NCBI GenBank assembly: GCA_023376005.1
Contig: CM042145.1
Location: 18,473,654-18,537,653 of the forward strand
Direction of reading: 5' to 3'
Length of the DNA stretch: 64,000 nt
DNA from: Doryteuthis pealeii
Lineage: Eukaryota > Mollusca > Cephalopoda > Myopsida > Loliginidae
Made by a program: the position numbers and the translations under genes
In this document: one piece after another, positions 19,843 to 32,000 of the stretch
Position numbering within the stretch: position 1 is the stretch's first letter
How the letters are laid out: each line of letters starts with the position of its first letter
Notes under the pieces: generated by a model
Seen by the model: the letters and a program-made list of their open reading frames with translations, nothing else
Databases searched by the model: none
What the model was told of the DNA's origin: nothing

Positions 19843-20250
19843 AAGAAAAGGAAGTGAATCCGACGGTATGTAGTATATTAAGAAACATTAAACACAGGTT
19901 TAAATGAGTTAAGTGGTGAGTTTATTGGCCGACGCTGCAGTGTTTTGATCTATTAATTAGATCATCTTCAGGGCATTTGTTGGTATATGGAAGGTAATAA
20001 GAAATTTTGTATCACAAAATAACGAGAAAAGCGAGTGATAGTCCTTGTTTATCAGTCTGTTTAAAATTGAAGTTTGAAAAAAGAACGCTGAAAAATAGAC
20101 GGTTTGGAATATGACGTCAAATATTCTCTTTTACGGTGTGAGTATGGGACTGTGTAAGTGTGTGTATCGAAAAAAAGCATTGTGCATTTTTTAGGTGTGT
20201 GGTTGCGCGTGTGTGTATAAACCTGTATTTTTTCAATCTTTTCTTAATAT

Positions 20251-20314
<64 letters not shown>

Positions 20315-22780
20315 CATGACATAGAAAACAAAGATATAGGAGGATATTCTATTAAAATAAGATTTTGTATTGGTGTATATTTTGGCCATAAACTCATTAT
20401 CAATATTGATCTTATTTTCAGCACTTGCTTCTTGGAAAACTTCGCCTGCAATGTGCTAACATATTGGAATCTAAAGGTAAGACAACACTACTTTATTATC
20501 ATATCATTTATTAGAATTATAAAAACTTTTATTCATGAGATAAAAATTTACATTTAATCTATATCTATTGGATTCTCCCATAGAGCATGTTATATCCTGA
20601 GATATAAAAAAAACAGTGAAATATGTTAACATATAACAATATTTTTATTTGTTCTCACTGACAGTAAAATATAGTGGATGGTTTGGGATAGAATTCAGCT
20701 ATGTGTTTCATGTGTGCGGTCACACATGGGGCCAGTCCTTGTCTGCTGACTCTCTGCTTGTCAGTCTTTATTTAACACAGGGTAGAAAATGCTTCTACCC
20801 CAAAATGACTTAACTAGCCCAACTGTGCTGTACGCACGTGGTCACTAGTTCAAGTGTGCTGACGCACATCTGAACAATTCAAAACCCCAGTCCAAAGTAA
20901 CATGGTGGAATTCCCATATCCAGGTTCCCGTCAGTCCCTTACTGATCAAAGGGGAGCAACTCTTTGGCAACTCGTTAGGTCTACCTAACAGAGCGTGACA
21001 TATGAGGGTTCAACAGTTCAGTTAAAGATGAGAACCTTTGATTAGCTCCACAACTGATTTGTTTACAGTGGTGAAGGCTTGTGTAGAGCCAGCCACACTT
21101 TTAGATATGAGCTGATAATATAAGAATAATGTAACAGTGTACCACAGATTCTATGAACAACTCATCCCAGGTTTTTAATTCAGGGTTTTCCATCTCCTAA
21201 AATGGTAGCCCTACCAAGGCTAGAGAACCTAGTCTACCCTACTATTTTACTCATAGCTAGGTTGGTTGCTTGTTTTGTTTTATGGCATATCAACTCTTTT
21301 CAGGTTATTTAATGCCGAATCAAATCATTTTGATAAAAAAAAAAGAACTCCAGTTGCTTACAGTAACTGCTGTTACTTAAGTGGTCACCCTATTAAATTT
21401 TAACGTCCAATACCACCTCATTCCACCCGGACGGAAATCACATTCATTTTTCTAATCTACCCCAAATGAAAGCGTTTGTTTAAATGTAATATTAAACATA
21501 TCTAAAGTCTTTGATTTAAGGGAAATAACAGGTAAATTTAAATGTGTCTTCTCGTAGCAGTAACTTCACTCTCTCACAGCTCGTTCTACGTGACTAGTTT
21601 GCTGCCGCCTTGGCAAATGAATGAGCTCCTTTTATATCGTAGGCGTAATTTGCATAGGCCATGCTCATGCCACGAACGAGACATAACGAGACCACACCTT
21701 ACAAATTCGCTCGTCAACGGCGACCATGCTTCTTCAGCTAAATTCAGGCAGAGCCTGACAAGCTAAGTAGATGCGTTTTGCCGGAGGTAAGTAAGCTTGT
21801 TCATTACATTAAATGAAAAGGCCATTTTTTTATAAATCCTTATAGGAATGGGGCTCTGGACTTAGAAAATTCTCAACAGGATGTTAAGAGTTTTAAGTAT
21901 TGAACAGGCTCATTGCTGTTTAACTTTGGTGATAAGTGCAAACTAAATATGAGCTGAGTCTCATCAGATAGCTTATTGCATAAGAACTGAGTTTTAAGTA
22001 TTGAACAGTCTCATTGCTGTTTAACTTTGGTGATAAAGTGCGAACTAAATATGAGCTGAGTCTCATCAGATAGCTTATTACATAAAGACTGAGTTTTAAG
22101 TATTGAACAGTCTCATTGCTGTTTAACTTTGGTGATAAAGTGGAACTAAATATGAGCTGAGTCTCATCAGATAGCTTATTACATAAAGACTGAGTTTTAA
22201 GTATTGAACAGTCTCATTGCTGTTTAACTTTGGTGATAAAGTGCAACTAAATATGAGCTGAGTCTCATCAGATAGCTTATTACATAAAGACTGAGTTTTA
22301 AGTATTGAACAGTCTCATTGCTGTTTAACTTTGGTGATAAAGTGGAACTAGAGTCTCATCAGATAGCTTATTACATAAAGACTGAGTTTTAAGTATTGAA
22401 CAGTCTGCTGTTTAACTTGGTGATAAAGTGCGAACTAAATATGAGCTGAGTCTCATCAGATAGCTTATTGCATAAAGACTGAGAAAATCTGGAAGAGAGA
22501 AAATATTTTTTTCTTTTTCTTTCTTTTTTATAAGACCAGTGAAAAACCTTATCTTCAAACACACCCTGTTTGCATTTCACATAACACTAATGTCCTTGGA
22601 AAAGGTATGATTCCAACTATTCTCTTTCTAGTTATGGGTAAATAGTAGGACAGATTGTGCTCTTTAACCAGTCTAGGAAAAGAAAAACTCTGAATTCAAA
22701 TCTGTTAAACTCCACTTAAGAAATTAACCTAGTTGCATTCAGTTTGTGTAGAGGGGTTGGTAAATATATATATATATATA

Positions 22781-22816
<36 letters not shown>

Positions 22817-22971
22817 TATGAAAAGGTGAATAAAAATCACAATTGAATTAAAGATTTTAATAAATAAATATTGATAATATCTTATTGAATATGACAAAAT
22901 CATCCATTAACAAGAAAAATAACTCCTTGTGTTTGGGTAGATAAATGTTCAAATCAACAAAAAAAAACCTT

Positions 22972-23008
<37 letters not shown>

Positions 23009-26000
23009 AATCGTTTTATCCTAATTTTTCAAGAAAATTAAATTATGATAAACTTGTCATTATTAAATTTGCACAATTCTTTTTTTGTTAAAATATGTTT
23101 AATTTGTTTATATTTAACCCATTTTTATTTATTTTTTATTAAGGGGTGATTCTCAGGGATCCAGACGCATTTGATTTTTTGTGGGTTGTAGGTTTCCCAC
23201 TTTTTCTTCCCAAAGAAGATGGTAGTAAGTAAAAACAGTTTTTTCTCTATCAAGATTTAATTTTTGAATCCCAGAATCATTTTGAAATGCCTAGAAAACT
23301 TTATCTGTTTATTCTTTTTGTTAAAAAATTAATTAAATTTCCAGCAATGATAAAAAGTCACATAAAATTTACTGTGTTAAGAAAGTCTTACAATTGTTGA
23401 AATGTTGCAGGGTACTATAGATAGCGCCAAATTTTGTTGGGTACAGTAGATTACACTAAATTTTATAAACTACACCAAATTTTGCAGAGTGCAATAGATT
23501 TTACTAAGATAGGAAACATAATATTTTACAGGATACTAGTTTTGTAGAGTTCTATACATTACCACCATATTTTGGCATTTATAGTAAATCAAATTTGGTA
23601 AATTTAAGAATATGATTTTTCACTTACATAGTTTAAGCAAAACTGTGGAAAAGAAGGATTTTTTTTAGGGGTTGGGGTCAATTAGATCCCCTAATCCACT
23701 TGAAAAAAACAACAATAAACAAAGCTTCAATATTTCTCTGAATGTTTGAGATGAGGCTTGATGATTAGTATTATCTGCGTTATTCGGACTATTGTCCTCA
23801 TCTTCATTGTTATCTGTACAACATTTTGGCCGATATGCCCTCCGGCCTTCTTCAGATATTTCTTCAATCCTGATCAAGGGCAGCAGTAACATGGAATAAT
23901 AATTAACACAGCTTATTGTCCTACCCAGTGGAATGAGAACAGGATACCCCTGTGGACTGAATAAAAGGTTAGGTTCAAAGTTCCGTGATGGCTCCCGATT
24001 ACGACAAGAAGGTTCCCGATTATGACAAGAAGGTTCCAGAGTTCAAAAAGAAGGTTCCCAAGTCTAAGAAGAAATACCTGAAGAAGGCCGAAGGGCATAT
24101 TGGATGAAACGTTGTACAGATAGATAACAATGAAGATGGGGACAATAGTCTGAATAACGCAGATAATACTAAAGCTTCAATAGATTCAATAATATTTTCA
24201 CAAATATGCAGAAGCAAAATTTGGTAAATTTTTCAAAGAAGTCAGTTTTTTTACTAAAATATCTCAAAGTAATGAAAAGAATGGGCCAGTTTAGCTCAGT
24301 CAGTAGAGCATTTGACTAGGAACCACAAGGTTCCAGGTTGTTACTGACCCTTGCCAACTTAGTGTATGAGTAGCAATGCCTGGATCTGTGTAGTATAGTG
24401 GAGAGCTGATGGTAGGTGTGATTGTCCGCCTCAAATGCAAAAACAATCTACCTGGACTAGCACTAGTAAAAAGGGGATAAACTCCCTCAATGTCCGGCTG
24501 ATACCAACAATAGGCCACTCAGCCGACTTTTTTTAATAAAAATAAAAGAATGTTCAACGAGTATCACAAATTCATTTGAATTTCTGTGACCTTGTATAAA
24601 GTATAAAATATGACAAATTTTTTTTTAAATACACAAATTGATAAAAATATAGAGAAATTAATATTACTAGCTAGAATATATGCCCTCTGGTAGTATGTAT
24701 TTAAATTTTAATGTTAGGAAATATATTAAATTAGAAATACTAATGAAATTAAATAAAAACACATATAAAAAGATTACACTTATTTTAATTATATTCTATA
24801 TAAAATCATTCATAGGATTGATTTTAATATGTTCGAGAATAAAACAATAATATTAGAGATCAATAACACCAAGTAATTATTTATTAAACTCTTTTTTTTT
24901 TAAACCAGTATGAAAATTAAACCCACCATATATTACGTAAACCTTTATTTCTTAGAGATATATAGACACATTGCAGGATTTTAAACGCACTAATAACATG
25001 GGGGTTTTGAGGCAAATCTAACTCAGATTTTCATAGACATCATTAATAAATAAGATTTATTCTATGTATTAATGATTTTGACTATAGATTAAATAATCAT
25101 TGATAAACTTACACAATTCCTGAGGGTATTGTGACATAAGCAGTGACGTAGTTTCCATTACAGACAGACACCGAATCCATAAGATTTTAGGATTTAGTCA
25201 AGAGCATGTAATATTAATGATATCCAATAAATCATGGAATACATTTTTAGGTTATTTCCTATAAGTCCAATATAAACAAAGGTGTCATTGCTCCTAGCAA
25301 GTCCTCTGGGACCAAGTATCCAATAGGCACCCCAAATCATCAACTTAATGAAAGGTTCACATTTTAACTTGTTACCAGTTCCAAATTTTTATAAACAAAT
25401 GATTTTAATCAGAAGCTTATGGAGATGTTGAACTCGCAATAAATTAAATAAATAGATGGTTGGTACATGTAATCAAATTAAAATTCAATAGCAAAATCTT
25501 TTTTTAAATAAATACTTTTTAATCAGAAATTTATGAATATTTTTCAATACTTACGATAAATTAAAAAAGACGAAAGATATTTTAATACTGAAATAGTTTT
25601 TACTGAATCAGAAGAGAAATGCAATTATGTTTATTTAAATAAAATTAGTTTTTATTTGCAAAATATTTGCAAAATATTTTTATGTTTATTTAAATAAAAG
25701 GATACAATATAAGTTCAAAAAATCATCTGTTCGTTTATTTTCAAATATTTGAAAGTTGAAGTTACCGGTGATGAGTAAAAATATGAACCTTTCATTAAGT
25801 TGATGATTTGGGGTGCCTTGGTCCGTCCTCTGCATCCAGTATCTGCACACAGCTGACCAATGCAAGTTTTTGCTGGTTGGCCTACTTTAGTGTGTCTATG
25901 TGTAAGTGTCGATAGGAGAACATCACTTATGAGTTCATCTTTACTTCTCCAGCAGCACCCAGCATGTCTTGTTCACCTTACATGAATGGTTTGTGTGATA

Positions 26001-29000
26001 GGAGGTAAGTGGCCAAACAGCTGCTTTTTTTCAGGAATTGTTCAAGACAGCACACAGCATCCTTGTGTAGTTATCATTTAGAAAAAATACAATTTAAAAA
26101 ATATAATTATTGTAATTTAATGAATTAAATTTCAATATTAGATAACCCATGAGGATTTGTTATACCATTAAATTCTAACAGCATCCAGAACTGAAACAGA
26201 GCTGATTTGATATAGTTTTTTGCTGGTTGGCCTACACTGGCATGTTCATGTGTAGGCAGCCACAAGTGAATGTCACTTATGAGTTCATCCTTGCTTCTCT
26301 TGCATTGTCCAGCATGTCTTATTTGTCTTTCTTGGAGGATTTATGTGATAGGAGGTAAGTGGCCTTCAGCTGCTTTTATTTGTGGGGTGCTGCTTCCAGG
26401 ATTTGTTCAAGACAGCACACAGCATCCTTGTAGAAAAAGTGCAGTCCAAAACTGACACAGAGCTGATTTGTTATAGTTTTTGCTGGTTGGCCTACACTGG
26501 CATGTTCATGTGTAGGCAGCCACAAGTGAATGTCACTTATGAGTTCATCCTTGCTTCTCTTGCATTGTCCAGCATGTCTTATTTGTCTTTCTTGGAGGAT
26601 TTATGTGATAGGAGGTAAGTGGCCTTCAGCTGTTTTTTTTTGTGGGTGCTGCTTCCAGGATTTGTTCAAGACAGCACACAGCATCCTTGTAGAAAAAGTG
26701 CAGTCCAAAACTGACACAGAGCTGATTTGTTATAGTTTTTTGCTGGTTGGCCTACACTGACATGTTCATGTGTAGGCAGCCACAAGTGAATGTCACTTAT
26801 GAGTTCATCCTTGCTTCTCTTGCATTGTCCAGCATGTCTTATTTGTCTTTCTTGGAGGATTTATGTGATAGGAGGTAAGTGGCCTTCAGCTGCTTTTATT
26901 TGTGGGGTGCTGCTTCCAGGATTTGTTCAAGACAGCACACAGCATCCTTGTAGAAAAAGTGCAGTCCAAAACTGACACAGAGCTGATTTGTTATAGTTTT
27001 TTGCTGGTTGGCCTACACTGACATGTTCATGTGTAGGCAGCCACAAGTGAATGTCACTTATGAGTTCATCCTTGCTTCTCTTGCATTGTCCAGCATGTCT
27101 TATTTGTCTTTCTTGGAGGATTTATGTGATAGGAGGTAAGTGGCCTTCAGCTGCTTTTATTTGTGGGGTGCTGCTTCCAGGATTTGTTCAAGACAGCACA
27201 CAGCATCCTTGTAGAAAAAGTGCAGTCCAAAACTGACACAGAGCTGATTTGTTATAGTTTTTTGCTGGTTGGCCTACACTGACATGTTCATGTGTAGGCA
27301 GCCACAAGTGAATGTCACTTATGAGTTCATCCTTGCTTCTCTTGCATTGTCCAGCATGTCTTATTTGTCTTTCTTGGAGGATTTATGTGATAGGAGGTAA
27401 GTGGCCTTCAGTTGCTTTTTTTTGTGGGGTGCTGCTTCCAGGATTTGTTTAAGACAGCACACAGCATCCTTGTGTAGGAATTTTTGAATATATAAGAAAT
27501 TCAGATCTTTCAAATTCATTACAACAGTAATCCTAGATTGAAGTAAAAAGGTGTTTTTAATATCCGATGTTGAAAGGAATCTTACACCAAAAATTCATAT
27601 AGCAGTAGTAAAATCTGGACTGGCCTCGACCAGGGAGATTTTTTTGCCGAGCTTCACACTTACCATCATCTCCCAGATGCTTTACCGCACAGAGTACCAA
27701 AGCTGGGCTAAAATTTATATAGTAGTCAAGTCCAAAGCTGGGCTAAAATTTATATAGTAGTCAAGTCCAAAGCTGGGCTAAAATTTATATAGTAGTCAAG
27801 TCCAAAGCTGGGCTAAAATTTATATAGTAGTCAAGTGTGCTGAGTGGCTTATTATCGGCATCAGCTGTTACACACTTCTCTTCTGGCCGGCTTGGTACTT
27901 CTATCATCTATCTTCTAATGGTCTTCTAATTGTCTGGTATATCTTCTACAGGTCTCGTCTGGTCTTCTTGTATGGGGATTCCGTGTCTGGTTCTGCTGGG
28001 GACCATTTCTTATCAGAAGCCTTGTGTCATTGTTAGCTTTTAGTAATAACAACAAGACTTCGATTTATAATGATGTTTCTTTATTCATGAACCCAGACCA
28101 GACAATGCGCGCTGAGAGTCACATCTTGCTAGCTTCTAACTCTGCAACTCACTTACTGCAACTCTACTGACTTACTGCAACTAACTACTGCAACTAATTA
28201 CTGCAACTCACTTACTGAGTTGCCCACCTTAAACCGAAAGGGGGGGCTTTCTATCGGGGTTCCGTTCTCACGATTCTATCCCCAGAAAGCAAGGTGAGAG
28301 TGAGGTCAAGCATTGTCACTCACTCTCAAGGCCATCAGCTGTACTGATTGCCATAAGGATTTCTATACTACCTTAAAAAGTAATAGGGATCCAATTAATA
28401 TGTAACACAGCCAAATGGCGAGGGAATCCATTCTCTTTTCACTAGCGCTAGACCAGGGAGATTGTTTTGTTGAGAAACTCCACATCTACTGTCATATCCC
28501 AGGTAAGATTACCAAAGGTATCGAAATCGAAACCTTGCAATTCCTATGTGAATGCTCTATTGACCGAACCGAGTCTGCCTTATTCGTGGTTTATTCACTG
28601 ACAACACCGGGAAAATGAGCATTTTTTAAAAAGTTTTACTAGAGAGTCCTTAAAGCACAAGTGATAGAATTACCGATATAAAACTAAAAAAAAGAACTTC
28701 AAGTAATAAAAAAAAAGAATAAAAGGTTTAGAATTATATCTTCATGTAGTTTTAGTTTATATTAATTATAGTGCGTAATTCATACATTAGTTTCTATCAG
28801 ACATGCATAAAGAAAAGAGTAAGGTTCAGTGTTATTCGTTGTATTAATTGTCTATTAGGGGCATTTGGATCTTCATGCAAATAAAGTCTAGAAAAAGTGC
28901 AATTTAAAAAAATACGATTATTGTAATCAAGCATTTAGAAATTAATTAAATTTCAATATTAAATAACCCATGAGGATTTGTTATACCGTTAAATAAATGA

Positions 29001-32000
29001 ACCAAGTCTTCAAAATTTAGTATTTAGACTTGACTTATAATAATTTTTCTGTTTCTATTTTGCAGATGGACTTGAATCGGCACATCATCCATTCACAGCA
29101 GCAAAATCTGAAGATGCTGAATTATTGTATACTCACCCGGAAAAGGTCAGCGTCAAGAATTTTTTTTTAAAATCAAAAACTATGGTTAAACGTGTTAGTC
29201 AGGCTAGAGTTGATTTCAGTGCAGTGGGGATTTCCACATTTGATAAATATTAGAAAGCAAACTGAGTATAAAGTAAATTGCTTGGGTCACATGTGATTTT
29301 CCCTAATGCAGAGATCAACAAACTTTTTAGACCGTTAATTCTTGATCCCACAGCCATATACAATAAATAAATAAATAGGTAGACATGTAGTTTCCATAAG
29401 CCTTAGAGGTGAGGGGTGATGGCTGCATACGAAACCCTGAAAGACTGTTGTGTATCCCCCTTGAATATCAGTCTTGAAATAAAGGGACACAAAAAGGAAA
29501 AACTCTTTAATATTGAAATCATGAGAAATTCATAGAATATTGAACATAATTCGGTAATTTTCACCTTTAGTTGTTAAAATTCCTAGCATAAGATTGTGCG
29601 TGCGCATTATCTGAAATGAACTTAATTGTTATTAAGAACACATTTTATGATATTTTTGTGTTAAAGCATGCAGTTGTATTGTTTTCAAAAAAGTTTCTAA
29701 GATTTGTTTATTTCGCACAGAGACTTTCAAAATAGCTACCGGCTTAGTTCAAATTGAAAGTCAAGGGAGGTTACTCTAATTGCCTTATTTGCTTGGAATT
29801 TTAACAACTAAAGTGAAAATTACCCATAATTCAACATAGCAAATGAATGTATGTTGCATGAGATTTACCATTCCTGACAAAAGAAAAAATGTTTTTTTCA
29901 TTACCCATATTTTAGACCCCAGGGATTGGCAGACTTTTTAAACTATTAATCAAATTAAATTAGAATCCTTGATCTTTCATTGTCACCCCCCCCCCCTGCA
30001 GTTTTGATATGTGAGGGGAAACTTCATGCCAAACGCTGTTGTAACGTTATGACTCTCACTTCAGAATGGAGTGATGACGTGTTGATAATAGAAATCTCTG
30101 GACTGGTACTACTTAGAGAGGCTCGAATCTGGTTGCTGGATTGATGTTGACAATTATTTGATGTTTTGAGTCTGAAAATAACTTGGGTTTGGCTGGAGGA
30201 CATCTTGCATTGTGCCATTTATAGTTTTTAGTAATAACACAAGGCGACTTATTTGTTCCCATGAGATATTTTTATCCCCCCCCCCCCCCCCCGCCGAAGT
30301 TAAAACTGCCCTGAGTGAGAACCCATGTCTCACTGAGTCAACGCTTTGTCCCAAACTAACTCTAACATTCTCACCTCTTACTCTTCCTCTCTCCCACTTC
30401 GCACGTGGCACTTCTCGACCAGTAGAAAAAAATGCCATGTGCCATTGTGCTGATTCATCCTTAAAAATTTTCCATGCTAACCTACTGCCTCTTTCCATTC
30501 TCTCTCTATATTATGTTACACCTGTGAGAATGTTGTTCTGTGTGTCCCCCCTCCCTATTGGATTGGAAATGGCTTTATTCTTTAAGAACATTTACAATGC
30601 ATGTACTTTTTGCTGTGTTAACATAGTAACTTACAACAACTGGATCATTATAAAGTTAATTTATGGAGACTGGTTGTGTAATGGTTATCATCATAGGAAA
30701 TGGACACGACAACCCAAATTCAAATCCTGGACAAGGCTGTTTGCATTTCATATAGCACTAATACCTGTGAATATCACTATGGAAATAGAGGAACACTAAA
30801 AACTGTTTAGTGGTTATGGAATCGCGTTCATTGTATGTTCATATTTGCAATTTTTTAATGATGTTCAAGAGGGGTTTTTTTTGCACATAATCCTATCTAA
30901 TATGAATAGTTTTTAAGTTAAAATCACAAATGATGGAAATGTACAAGGGAGATAACTTTATCTTAATTAGAAATAGTTGACTCCTTCTCTTTCAAGAAAT
31001 AGCACTTCTCGACTTTTTGACCCAGGAAGCACATAAAAAAATTAACACCATAGTTCCAGGAGGCCTTCCTCCCAGACAGCACCTCCTCCCTTGCCTAAAA
31101 GTGGTATGTATTGATCTAACTTCTGCCACCAGCAAGGTGAAACACATGGTCAGTTTTTAAGCGGAGTTTAACAGATTTGAATTCAGAGTTCTTCTTCTCC
31201 TAGACTGGTTGCATATCAAGGTTAAAGAGCCAAGTCTACCATATTATTTAACCATAGCTGGAGGGAGAATAGTTAGATGTATAGCTTTCCCAAGGGTATT
31301 AGCTCTATGTGAAATGCAAACAGCCTTGTTCAGGATTTGAACACTGTGTAAACCATGAACGCCTAAAAGGCTTAGTGGTGGGTTTATTGCTGGTACTTGA
31401 GGCAATCCTTAAGGGGATTATCAACAGAATTTAAGCAATCTTGTTGTCTAGCTGTCTCCTTACTAAGGGCTTCTTCTAAGGGCTAACTTTAACTATAAGA
31501 CATTTTTTCCTTGATTAAAATTTATTTAACCCATTCTTATTCGCCGCGCGGGTGAGAATCAACCTCACAGTAGCACGTCTACTCTGCGTCAATCTCGGGT
31601 TGAAACTGATTCTCTAACTAACTAATCATGAGATTTGCGTCTCTGGGGTCAGGGTCACCAACAGTCCTGAGGATTTTCCACTGGCCCCTTTGAATTCTCG
31701 CTACAGGGTCTGTCAACAATTTATGCTACCCCATAAATTGCAACAGTATGCAAATCGGACCATATTACCTTTAAGCACCCCTTTTTGATCTCGATTAAGA
31801 AAGGACATGTTTTTCATTTACACCGTCAATATCCAGTTGTTGGTTAGGGTTAGGGGTTAGTTTTATAATTTTTTTTTAAAATCTAAAAATCGTCTGTTAA
31901 AACAACCAGATATTGACGGTGTAAATGAAAAACATATCCTTTCTTAATCGAGATCAAAAAGGGGTGCCTAAAGGTCATATGGTCATGCAAATCTAACAAT

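Noticed and set aside
21889..22486. CRISPR array
   Set aside because: Units are contiguous without unique spacers and the sequence is a eukaryotic intron.
26270..27236. Repeated 61-residue plus-strand protein
   Set aside because: It is antisense to a LINE fragment and repeats only because the DNA is a tandem array.
30212..30799. 195-residue plus-strand frame
   Set aside because: It spans a poly-C tract and a SINE head, lies within a DARS2 intron, and shows no domain.
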